From: Treponema succinifaciens DSM 2489
GTDB taxonomy: Bacteria; Spirochaetota; Spirochaetia; Treponematales; Treponemataceae
NCBI RefSeq assembly: GCF_000195275.1
Contig: NC_015385.1
Span: 62,001-126,000 of the forward strand
Length of the DNA stretch: 64,000 bases
Direction: 5' to 3'
In this document: positions 9,082 to 17,756 of the stretch, piece by piece
Numbering within the stretch: the stretch's first letter is position 1
Layout of the letters: each line of letters opens with the position of its first letter
Position numbers and translations under genes: made by a program
Notes under the pieces: model-generated
Databases searched by the model: none
Seen by the model: the letters and a program-made list of their open reading frames with translations, nothing else
What the model was told of the DNA's origin: nothing

Positions 9082-10047
9082 ATGATAAAAGCACAGATAA
9101 ATGATAACGAGCTGAACAGCCATATTGACTCACTTGAAAAGGACGGACTTTCTATTTTTGTAATGGCGGACGGACGGGCAAGAGGCGCGCTTTTTCACGG
9201 AACGCGTTTTGTAAACCAGATGCGTTCTCAGCATAACCTTGGAATTCTTGAGACAATGGTTTTGGGACAGGCATCAATCTGTGCCGCTCTTATGATTCCC
9301 ATGATGAAAGGAAAGGAGCATCTTACCTGGCATTATGACACAAACGGTCCTGCAAAAGGATTTTCTGTTGAAGCTGATTCTTCAGGCTATGTGCGCGGAT
9401 TTTTGTATGAAAACCATATTCCTGTGGAAAAGCCTCTGGAAAGCTGGGATTTAAGTCCTTTTCTTGGAGACGGAACAATGACAATGTCAAAAGTTCACCC
9501 GGGCGACAAAGCTCCGCAAACCAGCTCTGTGGAAATTCTTTATAAAAACATAACCAAGGATTTGGCTTGGTTTTTTCAGCAGTCTGACCAGATTCGCACG
9601 GCGTTCAACACAAGCATTTTTATGGACAAAAGCGGACGTGTTATGGGCGCAGGCGGAATGTTTGTGCAGGTTATGCCTGAAACTGGCGGAACAAAAGATT
9701 CCGGCTCGAACACGGCAAGCGGCGCAGACCAGAAAGTTGACGAAGAGCTGATAGAAAAAATTGAAAACGCTTTTTTTGCCTGTCCTTCGCTTGGCAAGTG
9801 GTTTTCTGAAAAAGGCAAGACAGAAGACGTTGTGCACGGGCTTTTCCGCGAGTTTGAGCCTGCGATTGCAGTTGAGCGCGACATTATTTTTGACTGTCCG
9901 TGCAGCAAGGAAAAATATATCGGCTACTTAAAAACTCTTCCAAAGAACGAGCTTGCCGATATAAAGCAAAACGGTCCTGACCCGCTTGAAATTGTCTGCC
10001 GTAACTGCGGAAGCGTCTACAAAATTCCTGTAAGTGAGATTATTTAA
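9082..10047 (+). CDS. hslO: Redox-regulated chaperone Hsp33
   Basis: A 321-residue Hsp33 of usual length plus a short insertion near residue 210. The zinc switch is C-terminal: FDCPCSKEKY and IVCRNCGSVY give the CxC...CxxC set. In reduced cells zinc keeps it inactive; oxidation unfolds the domain and activates holdase activity. The N-terminal core (VMADGRARGALF, then MMKGKEHLTWHYDTNGPAKG) matches the family. It stands alone with its own terminator. Confidence 0.96.
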   Translation: MIKAQINDNELNSHIDSLEKDGLSIFVMADGRARGALFHGTRFVNQMRSQHNLGILETMVLGQASICAALMIPMMKGKEHLTWHYDTNGPAKGFSVEADSSGYVRGFLYENHIPVEKPLESWDLSPFLGDGTMTMSKVHPGDKAPQTSSVEILYKNITKDLAWFFQQSDQIRTAFNTSIFMDKSGRVMGAGGMFVQVMPETGGTKDSGSNTASGADQKVDEELIEKIENAFFACPSLGKWFSEKGKTEDVVHGLFREFEPAIAVERDIIFDCPCSKEKYIGYLKTLPKNELADIKQNGPDPLEIVCRNCGSVYKIPVSEII

Positions 10048-10073
10048 CAAGAGTTGTTCAATTTAAACATACT

Positions 10074-10104
10074 GCCGGCTAGAGATTCTAGCTGGCTTTT
10101 TTGT
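10074..10104 (+). terminator. Intrinsic terminator after hslO
   Basis: GCCGGCTAGA-gat-TCTAGCTGGC followed by TTTTTTG: a 10-bp stem with a U-run, 26 bp after the hslO stop. The following 170 bp show no gene before the ctpA promoter. Confidence 0.9.
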
Positions 10105-10272
10105 TTTCTTCATCTATTTCGATTTAAAATAAAAAACTGCCGAAGCCCACCCGCAACGACAGTGAAAACGTCTTTAAATCAATAAAAGTATTGTTCTTAT
10201 TATATATCAGCTTTTAGTTAAAGTCTATTATTAGTTTAAAAAAGCGTTTTTTTATTCAATATGAATATGCCC

Positions 10273-10301
10273 TTGAACACTGCCTTAAAAGGTCTTAAAA
10301 T
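10273..10301 (+). promoter_or_regulatory. ctpA promoter, predicted leaderless
   Basis: TTGAAC (10273-10278), 17-nt spacer, TAAAAT (10296-10301). Only 6 nt separate the -10 from the ATG at 10308, so transcription would start at the start codon. No Shine-Dalgarno lies upstream. Confidence 0.55.
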
Positions 10302-10307
10302 AGAGCA

Positions 10308-11762
10308 ATGAAAATCGCAAAGAAGTTATTAAAGGCTACGCGGATTTTTTCAGCGTTTATATTGTTTTCTATTTTTGCCTCGCAGTGTTTTTCGCAGTCT
10401 AATTCTTCAAGCTCAGACATAGATTCAGCAAAGCAGCGTCAGTTTCTTAAGGTTATAGATCAGCTGTATTATTTTATTCAGCAGAATTATGTAGAAGAAG
10501 TTGATCCGCAGATTTTGTATGAAGGCGCGTTAAAGGGAATGCTGGGCGCGCTTGACGATCCTTATTCAGTTTACATGGCGCAGTCTGAATGGAGAAGCCT
10601 TACCGACACAACTGTTGGAAACTTTGGCGGCGTTGGACTTTCAATAACAAAGCCTCTTGTTTCCACAGAAGAAAAGCCTGCCTATGTTGAAGTTGCCGAG
10701 CCTATAGAAAATACTCCGGGCGCAAAAGCTGGAATTCAGTCTGGGGATTTGATTGTTGCGGTTGACGGTGTGGACACATCTACGATTACAATGGATGAAG
10801 TTTTGAGTATGCTGCGCGGAACTGTCGGTGAAAGTGTTACTGTAAAAATACGCAGAAGAAATACTCTTGAATTTGAGCGGACTCTTGTGCGCGCTGTTAT
10901 TCAAAATCCATCTGTAAAATATGGAATGATTGAAGGTGAAAAAATCGGCTATTTGCGTCTTACAGAATTTTCTGTGAACACTGCGGCAAAAGTTCAGGAA
11001 GCTTTGGATTCATTCAAGGAAGCTTCGTTTAACGGACTTATTATAGACTTGCGGAACAATGGCGGCGGACTTTTGGACAGCGCGGTGGACATTGCGGATA
11101 AATTTATTGATGAAGGCATAATTGTTTCTACAAAAAGCCGGCTTGCTTATGAAAATGCGGTTTATCATGCTGTAAAAAGAAAAACTGTTGTGCGCGGCAT
11201 TCCGATTGTTGTTCTTATAAACAGGGCGACTGCCAGCGCAAGCGAAATATTGAGCGGAGCTTTAAAAGACACAAAGACTGCGTACCTTGTAGGTGAAAAA
11301 TCATTTGGAAAAGGAAGCGTTCAAGTTCCGCGCGGACTCGTAAACAACGACGGATTTAAAATCACCGTGGCAAAATATTATTCTCCGAGCGACACAAACA
11401 TTGATAAGATTGGAATCAAGCCGGATTTGGAAGTTCTTTATCCGGACTTCACTGAAGAAGAACAAAAGGATTGGCACGCTCTTGAAGAATCGGGTGCAAT
11501 TGCAGATTATGTGGATTCTCATCAGAACATGACAGAAGCGGAAATTGCTTCCTATGCAAAAACTTTGCAGACAAAATACAAACTTGAAGAGCGGCTTCTT
11601 AGAAAAATGATACGCAACGAGCTTGACAGGACACGTTCTCCTCGCCTTTACGATCTTGACTATGACAGTCAGCTTAAGGCGGCAATCGAAGTTATAAAGG
11701 GCGGAAACTTTGCGGAACTTATGGCTTCAACAAAAACCTTAAAAGAACAGCAGGAACAATGA
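10308..11762 (+). CDS. ctpA: S41 family C-terminal processing peptidase
   Basis: A 484-residue exported serine protease. A signal peptide covers residues about 1-30. A PDZ domain (VGLSITKPL...PGAKAGIQSGDLIVAVDG) lies at about 105-185. The S41 catalytic domain has NRATASASEILSG, holding the nucleophile serine, and EKSFGKGSVQ, holding the catalytic lysine. CtpA proteases trim the C-termini of periplasmic proteins. It overlaps rsmE by 4 bp, so the four genes to 14378 may be one transcript. Confidence 0.95.
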   Translation: MKIAKKLLKATRIFSAFILFSIFASQCFSQSNSSSSDIDSAKQRQFLKVIDQLYYFIQQNYVEEVDPQILYEGALKGMLGALDDPYSVYMAQSEWRSLTDTTVGNFGGVGLSITKPLVSTEEKPAYVEVAEPIENTPGAKAGIQSGDLIVAVDGVDTSTITMDEVLSMLRGTVGESVTVKIRRRNTLEFERTLVRAVIQNPSVKYGMIEGEKIGYLRLTEFSVNTAAKVQEALDSFKEASFNGLIIDLRNNGGGLLDSAVDIADKFIDEGIIVSTKSRLAYENAVYHAVKRKTVVRGIPIVVLINRATASASEILSGALKDTKTAYLVGEKSFGKGSVQVPRGLVNNDGFKITVAKYYSPSDTNIDKIGIKPDLEVLYPDFTEEEQKDWHALEESGAIADYVDSHQNMTEAEIASYAKTLQTKYKLEERLLRKMIRNELDRTRSPRLYDLDYDSQLKAAIEVIKGGNFAELMASTKTLKEQQEQ

Positions 11763-12568
11763 GGCAGTTTATTGTAGAAACTCCGCTTGACTCTGATGGT
11801 TGCATTGGCATCCAAGGAAAAAAATATCATTACTTGAATTCTGTTTTAAGAGTAAAATGCGGCGATATGATTTACGCAAGACTTTTGGACGGTTCTCTCC
11901 AGCAGATGACTGTTGCAAAAATTGTTTCTTGTGAAAAAAAAATAATTCTTCAGGCGGCAGGAAAGCTAAATTGCAATGATTCCATCTCGCAAGCCGCTCC
12001 TGTTTTGGAAAAGCCCAAGGCGGAAATTTATCTTTTTCAGTTTGAAGCAAAGCCTCCGAAAATGGATTTGATTATAAGGCAGGCAACTGAATGCGGAGTC
12101 TGCGGAATAATTCCAGTGGAAGGTGAATTCTGCCAAAAGGGAAACATTGAATCCGCTCGGAAAAAATCCGAATCTGGAGATGAACGCTGGCAAAGAATTG
12201 TAACGGAGGCAAGGCAGCAGAGTGGTTCTCCTGTTGAAACAAAAGTTTTTTATTCGGTTTCGGTGGAGGAGGCCTGCGGTTTTTGGAGCAGTTTGCAGGC
12301 GGAACACAAAGCGGCGCTTGTTCTTTATGAGCGCAGCGATGGAACAAAGAGCATTTATAATGCGCTAAAAAATGCCGATGTTATAAAAAAGGAAAATGCA
12401 AAAATTGCAGTTGCAGTTGGTGCGGAAGGCGGAATTTCTGTGCAGGAAATCAGCATTATGAAAGAAAGCGGATTTATTCCCGTGCATTTTGATACAAATA
12501 TATTGAGATGCGAAACTGCTTCTTTGTATGGAATTGCGGCTTTGCAGACTGTTTTAAATGGAGAATAA
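11759..12568 (+). CDS. rsmE: 16S rRNA (uracil-1498 N3) methyltransferase RsmE
   Basis: A 269-residue SPOUT methyltransferase. An N-terminal PUA-like domain is followed by FEAKPPKMDLIIRQATECGV and the knot motifs VAVGAEGGISVQE and ILRCETASL. It methylates N3 of U1498 in 16S rRNA. The start overlaps ctpA and the end is 1 bp before the preferred start of the next gene. Confidence 0.94.
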   Translation: MRQFIVETPLDSDGCIGIQGKKYHYLNSVLRVKCGDMIYARLLDGSLQQMTVAKIVSCEKKIILQAAGKLNCNDSISQAAPVLEKPKAEIYLFQFEAKPPKMDLIIRQATECGVCGIIPVEGEFCQKGNIESARKKSESGDERWQRIVTEARQQSGSPVETKVFYSVSVEEACGFWSSLQAEHKAALVLYERSDGTKSIYNALKNADVIKKENAKIAVAVGAEGGISVQEISIMKESGFIPVHFDTNILRCETASLYGIAALQTVLNGE

Positions 12569-12569
12569 A

Positions 12570-13310
12570 ATGGCGGTTCAACGTATAAAACTACTCGGAG
12601 TTCCTGTGGATGTTTGTTCTAAGCAGGATTTGGAAGAAAAAATTTTGCAGCTCTTGGAAAAAAAAGGTCCTTCTCAAATTTCATTTATAACAATCTGGGA
12701 CTTTATGAAAATCCGGTGCAAAAACGAATATGCGGAAAGCATAAGAAATGCCGACTTGATTTTGCCTATTTCAAAAAGCATTTTGTCCGGGGCAAAGTTT
12801 CTTAACAAGACAGTTCCTTTTAGGTATAATCCATTTGACGCGTTCATAAGCATTCTTTCTATTCTTGAAAGCCGCTACAAGTCGTTTTATATTTTCGGTG
12901 GAAGAAAAAAAGCCCTTGCTGCTGCGGAAAAAAATATGCGTTCTACTTTCCGCGGACTTCAGATTGTGGGAAGATGCGTTGGCTATTATCAGAAGCAGGA
13001 CGAAGAAAATATTATTCAGGCGATTTCAAAAGCGTCTCCGTCTTTGGTTCTTGTGAGCGAAGGAATTAAAAAGAAAGATTTCTGGAGTTATTCAAATAAA
13101 GAAAAATTTTCTTCTGGAATTTTTTTGTATTACCGGGACGCAGTTGGAATCTTGAGCAAAAGAATTAAGCGTGTCAATCCAAAAGTTTTTGAAAAAGGTC
13201 ATGAAGTTTGGGGCGAAATTATCAGAAATCCGCTTAGAATTTTTTTGATTTTTCCATTTTTGTGGTATATAATTCTTCTTGTCTGGACAAAACTTTTTAA
13301 AAAGGATTAG
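12570..13310 (+). CDS. WecG/TagA/CpsF family protein, probably catalytically altered
   Basis: About 246 residues from the ATG at 12570, with GGAG upstream (an ATG at 12558 inside rsmE is the alternative). The fold signature of WecG/TagA/CpsF glycosyltransferases is present: 'TIWDFMKIRCKNEYAESIRN' then 'ADLILP', and 'YIFGGRKKALAAAEKNM'. The family motif LPDG reads LPIS, and the 'G.P.QE' motif reads EGIKKKDF. Known catalytic residues therefore appear lost. The C-terminus (FLIFPFLWYIILLVWTKLF) is a membrane anchor. It may be a non-catalytic envelope protein. Confidence 0.78.
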   Translation: MAVQRIKLLGVPVDVCSKQDLEEKILQLLEKKGPSQISFITIWDFMKIRCKNEYAESIRNADLILPISKSILSGAKFLNKTVPFRYNPFDAFISILSILESRYKSFYIFGGRKKALAAAEKNMRSTFRGLQIVGRCVGYYQKQDEENIIQAISKASPSLVLVSEGIKKKDFWSYSNKEKFSSGIFLYYRDAVGILSKRIKRVNPKVFEKGHEVWGEIIRNPLRIFLIFPFLWYIILLVWTKLFKKD

Positions 13311-13316
13311 GGGCTT

Positions 13317-14378
13317 TTGTCAAGGGAGAGAATTTTAATAGTTTCAAGCCGAAAGGAATTTATTTCTTTTTGCAAAGTTGTTTTTGAGCGGTACTTTGAT
13401 TTTTTTTGTGTGCAAACAGAAGAAATTTCTTTTATCCGCCCGGAATTTTTTTTGGTTCTGGCAGTTTTAATAGACGGCTCTTGTTTTTCCTGTGGTGAAT
13501 CTTCCTACATTTCTAAATTTTTTAAGAATACACTTGAACGTCCTATTTTTGTTTGCTTTAAAGAATCCGACTGCCTTAAATATGTTTCTGCGCTGGTAAA
13601 ATTGAAAGGCGAGGTTTCTTCTTCTGGCAAAGATTTGTTTTGTGCTGAAAAATTGGATGAATGTATTTGCGCGGAAAACAATTTGTGCCTTGGATTTAAA
13701 GCGCAGATTGAAATTGCCTGCAAGAGCGATTCCACAGTTTTGCTGCTTGGTGAAAGCGGTTCTGGAAAAAATCACACTGCCCGTTTTATCCACGAAAATT
13801 CAATAAGAAAAAACAGCAAATTTACTTCTTTTAATCTTGCTGAAATAAATCCGAATTTAATTGAAAGTTCACTTTTTGGCTCTATAAAAGGTTCTTTTAC
13901 TGGAGCGGAAGAAAACTCTGGAATTTTTGAAGAAGCTTCTAACGGAACACTTTTCATTGACGAAATTTGCGAACTGAGCCTTGAAAGTCAAGGAAAATTT
14001 CTTGGAGTTTTGGACTCAAGGGAATTCAGCAAAGTAGGAAGCAGCAAAAAGCTTGGTCTTGATGCGCGTCTTATTTTTGCAACAGACTCAAAAATTTCAG
14101 AGCTTGTGGAAAAAAATCTTTTTAAGAAGCAGCTTTTTTATAGAATCAGCGTTCTGGTTATAAATGTTCCGCCTCTAAGAGAACGCAAAGACGAGCTTGT
14201 AAAAATTGCGGAGGACTGCGCTTCTGTGTTTGGCAAAAAACTTTCTTCCTGCGCAATTAAAAAACTTCTGGATTTTTCTTGGCCGGGAAATATCAGGCAG
14301 CTGAAAAACTGCATTGAGCGTTCTTGTGTCAGCGCAAAAAAAGAAATTCTCTTTGCTGATGACATTATCTTTTTTTAG
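13317..14378 (+). CDS. Sigma-54 interacting AAA+ protein lacking a DNA-binding domain
   Basis: A 353-residue protein starting at TTG 13317 after AGGGG. Residues about 1-110 look like a receiver fold (RILIVSSRKEF) but the usual acidic pocket and phospho-Asp are not visible. Residues about 125-345 form the sigma-54 activator domain: Walker A GESGSGKNHTA, the sigma-54 loop GSFTGA, Walker B GTLFIDEI and the arginine region YRISVLVINVPPLRERKDEL. It stops after the AAA+ lid, with no Fis-type helix-turn-helix. It probably activates sigma-54 from solution or through a partner. Confidence 0.85.
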   Translation: MSRERILIVSSRKEFISFCKVVFERYFDFFCVQTEEISFIRPEFFLVLAVLIDGSCFSCGESSYISKFFKNTLERPIFVCFKESDCLKYVSALVKLKGEVSSSGKDLFCAEKLDECICAENNLCLGFKAQIEIACKSDSTVLLLGESGSGKNHTARFIHENSIRKNSKFTSFNLAEINPNLIESSLFGSIKGSFTGAEENSGIFEEASNGTLFIDEICELSLESQGKFLGVLDSREFSKVGSSKKLGLDARLIFATDSKISELVEKNLFKKQLFYRISVLVINVPPLRERKDELVKIAEDCASVFGKKLSSCAIKKLLDFSWPGNIRQLKNCIERSCVSAKKEILFADDIIFF

Positions 14379-15093
14379 AAAGTCCTGCCGCTTTGTCGAA
14401 TATTTTTTCTATATATTGCGCTTCTCCTTCGCTTAATGCCGAGCGGGACAAAATATCGCGCCAGAAAATTTCCATGTCCTTGCGTCCTGTAACAGAGAAA
14501 AATCCGATTTTCTGAAGATTGTCTGCGATTGTTGTTACAGTTTTTTTCAGCCTTTTTGAATCTATTGGTGTGTAACCGATTTTGTTTTTTTCATTGTAGC
14601 GGAACAAAGTGTAGCACATAATCTGCACGGCATGGCTTAAGTTCAGCGAGCCGAATTCTTCACTTGAAGGAATTGTAACGCCCATTTCGCATTCAAGGAT
14701 TTCGTTGTCGTCAAGTCCGGTTCTTTCGTTGCCAAACACAACTGCGACTTTTCCGCCTTTTTTTTCTGTTCCTGAAATTCTATTGGCGGTTTTTGCAAAT
14801 TCTTCAGGTAGAAGAAGCTTGCCTTTGCGCTTTTTTCCTCTCCTGCGCGTTGTTCCGCATGAGCAGACACAATCAGAACAGGCTTCGGTTATTGAAGAGA
14901 AATATTCGGCATTGTCAAAAATGTATGACGCATGGATTGCAAGAACGTGGACTTTATCCAGGTCGATTTCTTCTTTTTTTCCTACAATCCGCAGTTTATG
15001 GATTCCGTTGTTTGCCATTGCCCTGCAAGCGGCTCCGATGTTTCTAGGTTCTTCCGGGCGCGATAAAACTATAACGATATTGTCTAAATTCAT
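14365..15093 (-). CDS. trmJ: TrmJ/TrmH family tRNA/rRNA methyltransferase
   Basis: A 242-residue SPOUT enzyme. Motif 1 is VLSRPEEPRNIGAACRAM, motif 2 is VVFGNERTGLDDNEI, and motif 3 is CEMGVTIPSS...LNLSHAVQIM. The N-terminal pattern is that of TrmJ, which methylates the 2'-O of nucleotide 32 in tRNA. It overlaps the 3' end of the convergent sigma-54 activator gene by 14 bp. The exact target base is inferred from the family. Confidence 0.88.
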   Translation of the reverse strand: MNLDNIVIVLSRPEEPRNIGAACRAMANNGIHKLRIVGKKEEIDLDKVHVLAIHASYIFDNAEYFSSITEACSDCVCSCGTTRRRGKKRKGKLLLPEEFAKTANRISGTEKKGGKVAVVFGNERTGLDDNEILECEMGVTIPSSEEFGSLNLSHAVQIMCYTLFRYNEKNKIGYTPIDSKRLKKTVTTIADNLQKIGFFSVTGRKDMEIFWRDILSRSALSEGEAQYIEKIFDKAAGLSKKR

Positions 15094-15105
15094 AAAATTT
15101 GCGGG

Positions 15106-15693
15106 TTAGCCTAAAAAAACATTTCCATTCTGGTCTATTACGATAATTGCTTTGCAGTCGGAACATCTGAATCGTCCGCTTTTTACGGCTTTTAGTTTTT
15201 TGGAGCAAACTGGGCAATCAAAGATTTTTGGAAATGTTGAAATATTATCATCTTTTTCTTTCTTCAAATATTCTTCCGCATCTTCTACGGATTCTTTCAT
15301 ATTGAAAACCTGGCTGAATCCCAAGAGCTGGAAAACTTCAAAGACTTTTGGCTGAATTCCTGTAAAAACAATTTCGCCGCTGTTTGCCTTTGCTTTTTTT
15401 TCAATTGAAGTGAGCGAACCTATTCCAGTCGAAGAAACGTAAGTCAGATTTTGGCAGTTAAAAACAATGTTCTTGAATCCGGCTGAAATAATTTTTACGG
15501 TCTGCTTTTGAAAATAATCTGAATTGTATGTATCGATGTATCCGCTAAGCGTTACAAGGATAGAATTTGAGGCTCCTTCAATTTTGCTAAGGAAAATCTC
15601 AAGGCTTCCGTCTTTTTCGTCATTAAAGCCTGGCACCAAGTCGTTGTTATCCATGTCATGCGCTCCAGAAAACATATTTTTAGGGATACTCAA
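15106..15693 (-). CDS. STAS-domain protein with C-terminal zinc ribbon
   Basis: A 195-residue protein. Residues about 28-140 form a STAS domain of anti-sigma-factor-antagonist type with the phosphorylatable motif VSSTGIGSL. Residues about 155-190 form a four-cysteine ribbon (CPVCSKKLK...FRCSDCKA). STAS proteins normally bind or release a kinase/anti-sigma partner; none is adjacent. An internal ATG at 15654 could be an alternative start. The ribbon fusion is unusual and may bind nucleic acid or another protein. Confidence 0.88.
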   Translation of the reverse strand: MSIPKNMFSGAHDMDNNDLVPGFNDEKDGSLEIFLSKIEGASNSILVTLSGYIDTYNSDYFQKQTVKIISAGFKNIVFNCQNLTYVSSTGIGSLTSIEKKAKANSGEIVFTGIQPKVFEVFQLLGFSQVFNMKESVEDAEEYLKKEKDDNISTFPKIFDCPVCSKKLKAVKSGRFRCSDCKAIIVIDQNGNVFLG

Positions 15694-15745
15694 ATACTAT
15701 ATCGAATTTCGCTAGCTGTCAAATTGACCGCGGATTTTGCCTTAA

Positions 15746-15774
15746 TTGTAAAGTTCACGTCTTTTTGATATAAT
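15746..15774 (+). promoter_or_regulatory. hisD promoter
   Basis: TTGTAA (15746-15751), 17-nt spacer, perfect TATAAT (15769-15774). The predicted start is near 15781, giving a leader of about 64 nt to the ATG at 15845. Confidence 0.55.
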
Positions 15775-15844
15775 TGAATTCTATTTTTAGACTTGATTTT
15801 GAATCAGTATGAAAGCAGCTAAAAATGGGGAGGAGGCTATTTTA

Positions 15845-17158
15845 ATGATAAGAATTCAGAAAGCTGATGAAGTTGAAGAAGAGTTTTTTTGTACCCGCAA
15901 TTTTGGAGAATCCATAGAGTCAGTCCGCGATATTTTAAGAAATGTAAAGCTAAGAAAAGATGAAGCCTTGCGCGAGTACAGCAAAAAATTCGATTTGGCT
16001 TCTCCATATAATTTAAAAATTCCAGAGGAAACTTTAAAAAATGCTGCAGAAAAAATGCACTCGGAAAATCCTAAGCTTTATGATTCTCTTTGCTATTCCA
16101 GAGACTTAGCTGTGCGTTTTGCAAAGAGACAAAGAGAATCTTTTGATGACTTTGAAATTGAGCTTGAGCCGGGAATTTTTACAGGCCAGAAAAATATTCC
16201 TGTTGAAAAAGCCGGGCTTTATGTTCCTGCAGGAAGATTTCCGCTTGTTTCAACTGTTGTAATGACAAGTTCTCCTGCAATTGCTGCCGGTGTAAATGAA
16301 ATTATTCTTTGCACTCCTCCGCGGAAAAATCCGGATGGAAGCGGCAAGCCTTATGCTGACGAAAACATAATGGCGGCATCTTATATCTGCGGAATAAAAG
16401 AAGTGTTTGCTTGCGGCGGCTCGCAGGCAATTGCGGCAATGGCATTTGGTACAGAGTCAATTCCTGCTGTAGATGTTATTGTCGGTCCGGGAAATAAATA
16501 TGTTGCGGAAGCAAAAAGACTTGTTTACGGAACTGTTGGAATTGACATGATTGCAGGTCCTACAGAAGTTTTTATAATTGCTGACAAGACTGCGAATCCT
16601 GTTTGGGTTGCGGCGGATCTTTTGGCGCAGGCGGAACATGATGTTGTGGCTCAGCCTGTAATGGCAACAGACAGCATGGAGCTTGCAGAAAAAGTTTCCA
16701 AGGAAATTGAAAAGCAGCTTGAATCTTTGCCTACAAAAGCGACTGCGGAACAAAGCATAAATACTTTTGGGCGAATAATTGTTACTGAAAATCTTGAGCA
16801 GGCGGCGGAACTTGCAAATAAAAAAGCTCCGGAGCATTTGGAGCTTGCGCTTGATTCTAGCCTTGAGCGAGAAAAAATCCAGTCTCTGGTTCATAATTAC
16901 GGCTCGCTTTTCATTGGACACGGTGCTGCGGAAGTTTTCGGGGATTACGCCGCTGGCTTGAACCACACATTGCCGACTTCTGGAAGCGCAAGATTTACAG
17001 GCGGCTTAAGCGTCCGTTCATTTATAAAAACTGTTACAACTTTGCGCACAGACAATACAAAATCCGGCGCAAAAAAATCTGCTGAATCTGCCGGATATTT
17101 GGGAGATGCTGAAGGACTTGCGGCTCATGCAAAGGCGGCAAGATTAAGACTTGAATAA
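15845..17158 (+). CDS. hisD: Histidinol dehydrogenase
   Basis: About 437 residues from the ATG at 15845, chosen because AGGAGG at 15831-15836 is 8 nt upstream; an earlier ATG at 15809 lacks this. Family motifs are clear: GLYVPAGRFPL, VDVIVGPGNKYVAEAKR, GIDMIAGPTEV, DLLAQAEHD and GLNHTLPTSG. HisD makes two NAD-dependent oxidations from histidinol to histidine. No other his gene is in the window, so it may be part of a scattered pathway or serve a related catabolic reaction. It overlaps the region before def. Confidence 0.93.
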   Translation: MIRIQKADEVEEEFFCTRNFGESIESVRDILRNVKLRKDEALREYSKKFDLASPYNLKIPEETLKNAAEKMHSENPKLYDSLCYSRDLAVRFAKRQRESFDDFEIELEPGIFTGQKNIPVEKAGLYVPAGRFPLVSTVVMTSSPAIAAGVNEIILCTPPRKNPDGSGKPYADENIMAASYICGIKEVFACGGSQAIAAMAFGTESIPAVDVIVGPGNKYVAEAKRLVYGTVGIDMIAGPTEVFIIADKTANPVWVAADLLAQAEHDVVAQPVMATDSMELAEKVSKEIEKQLESLPTKATAEQSINTFGRIIVTENLEQAAELANKKAPEHLELALDSSLEREKIQSLVHNYGSLFIGHGAAEVFGDYAAGLNHTLPTSGSARFTGGLSVRSFIKTVTTLRTDNTKSGAKKSAESAGYLGDAEGLAAHAKAARLRLE

Positions 17159-17177
17159 AATTTTAAGGCTGGAAAAA

Positions 17178-17756
17178 ATGCGAATATGTAAACTTGGTGA
17201 AGATGTTTTAAGGCAGAAATGTGTTCCCGTTGAATCTAATGAGGTAAACGATGAACTTCGCGCCACTTTAAATGAAATGTTTGAAACAATGATTAGCGCG
17301 GACGGCGTTGGTCTTGCTGCTCCTCAAGTTGGAATTTCAAAAAGATTTTTTGTAGTTATTTCAGATGACAATGTACGCCGAGTCTTTATCAACCCTGAAA
17401 TTATAAAAACTTCTGCGGAAAATTCAGAATATGAAGAAGGTTGCCTTTCCCTTCCGGGGGTGTCTGAAAAGATTGTCCGCCCTGTAAAGATTTCTGTCAG
17501 CGCAATTGACGAAAACGGAAAGCGTTTTGTTCTTGATGATGTTGATGGACTTCTTGCGAGAATCATTCAGCATGAAAATGACCATTTGAATGGAATTCTT
17601 TACATTGACAGGGGTGATGAGGAATTTAAAAATAAAACCGTAGAGCTTTTTAAGAAAAAGGCAGAACGTGCACAGAAAAAACTTGCAGAAAAAGAAGCAA
17701 AAAAACGCAGTCTTGAAGCAAAACTTGCTGCTAAAAATGCCAAAAAAGGAAAATAA
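17178..17756 (+). CDS. def: Peptide deformylase
   Basis: About 192 residues from the ATG at 17178 (MRICKLGEDVLRQKC); a TTG at 17151 is less family-like. The three metal-site motifs are intact: GVGLAAPQVG, EGCLSLPG and QHENDHLNG. It removes the formyl group from nascent proteins. A Lys/Ala/Glu-rich C-terminal helix of about 35 residues extends the family core and could touch the ribosome. fmt follows immediately, the usual pairing. Confidence 0.96.
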   Translation: MRICKLGEDVLRQKCVPVESNEVNDELRATLNEMFETMISADGVGLAAPQVGISKRFFVVISDDNVRRVFINPEIIKTSAENSEYEEGCLSLPGVSEKIVRPVKISVSAIDENGKRFVLDDVDGLLARIIQHENDHLNGILYIDRGDEEFKNKTVELFKKKAERAQKKLAEKEAKKRSLEAKLAAKNAKKGK

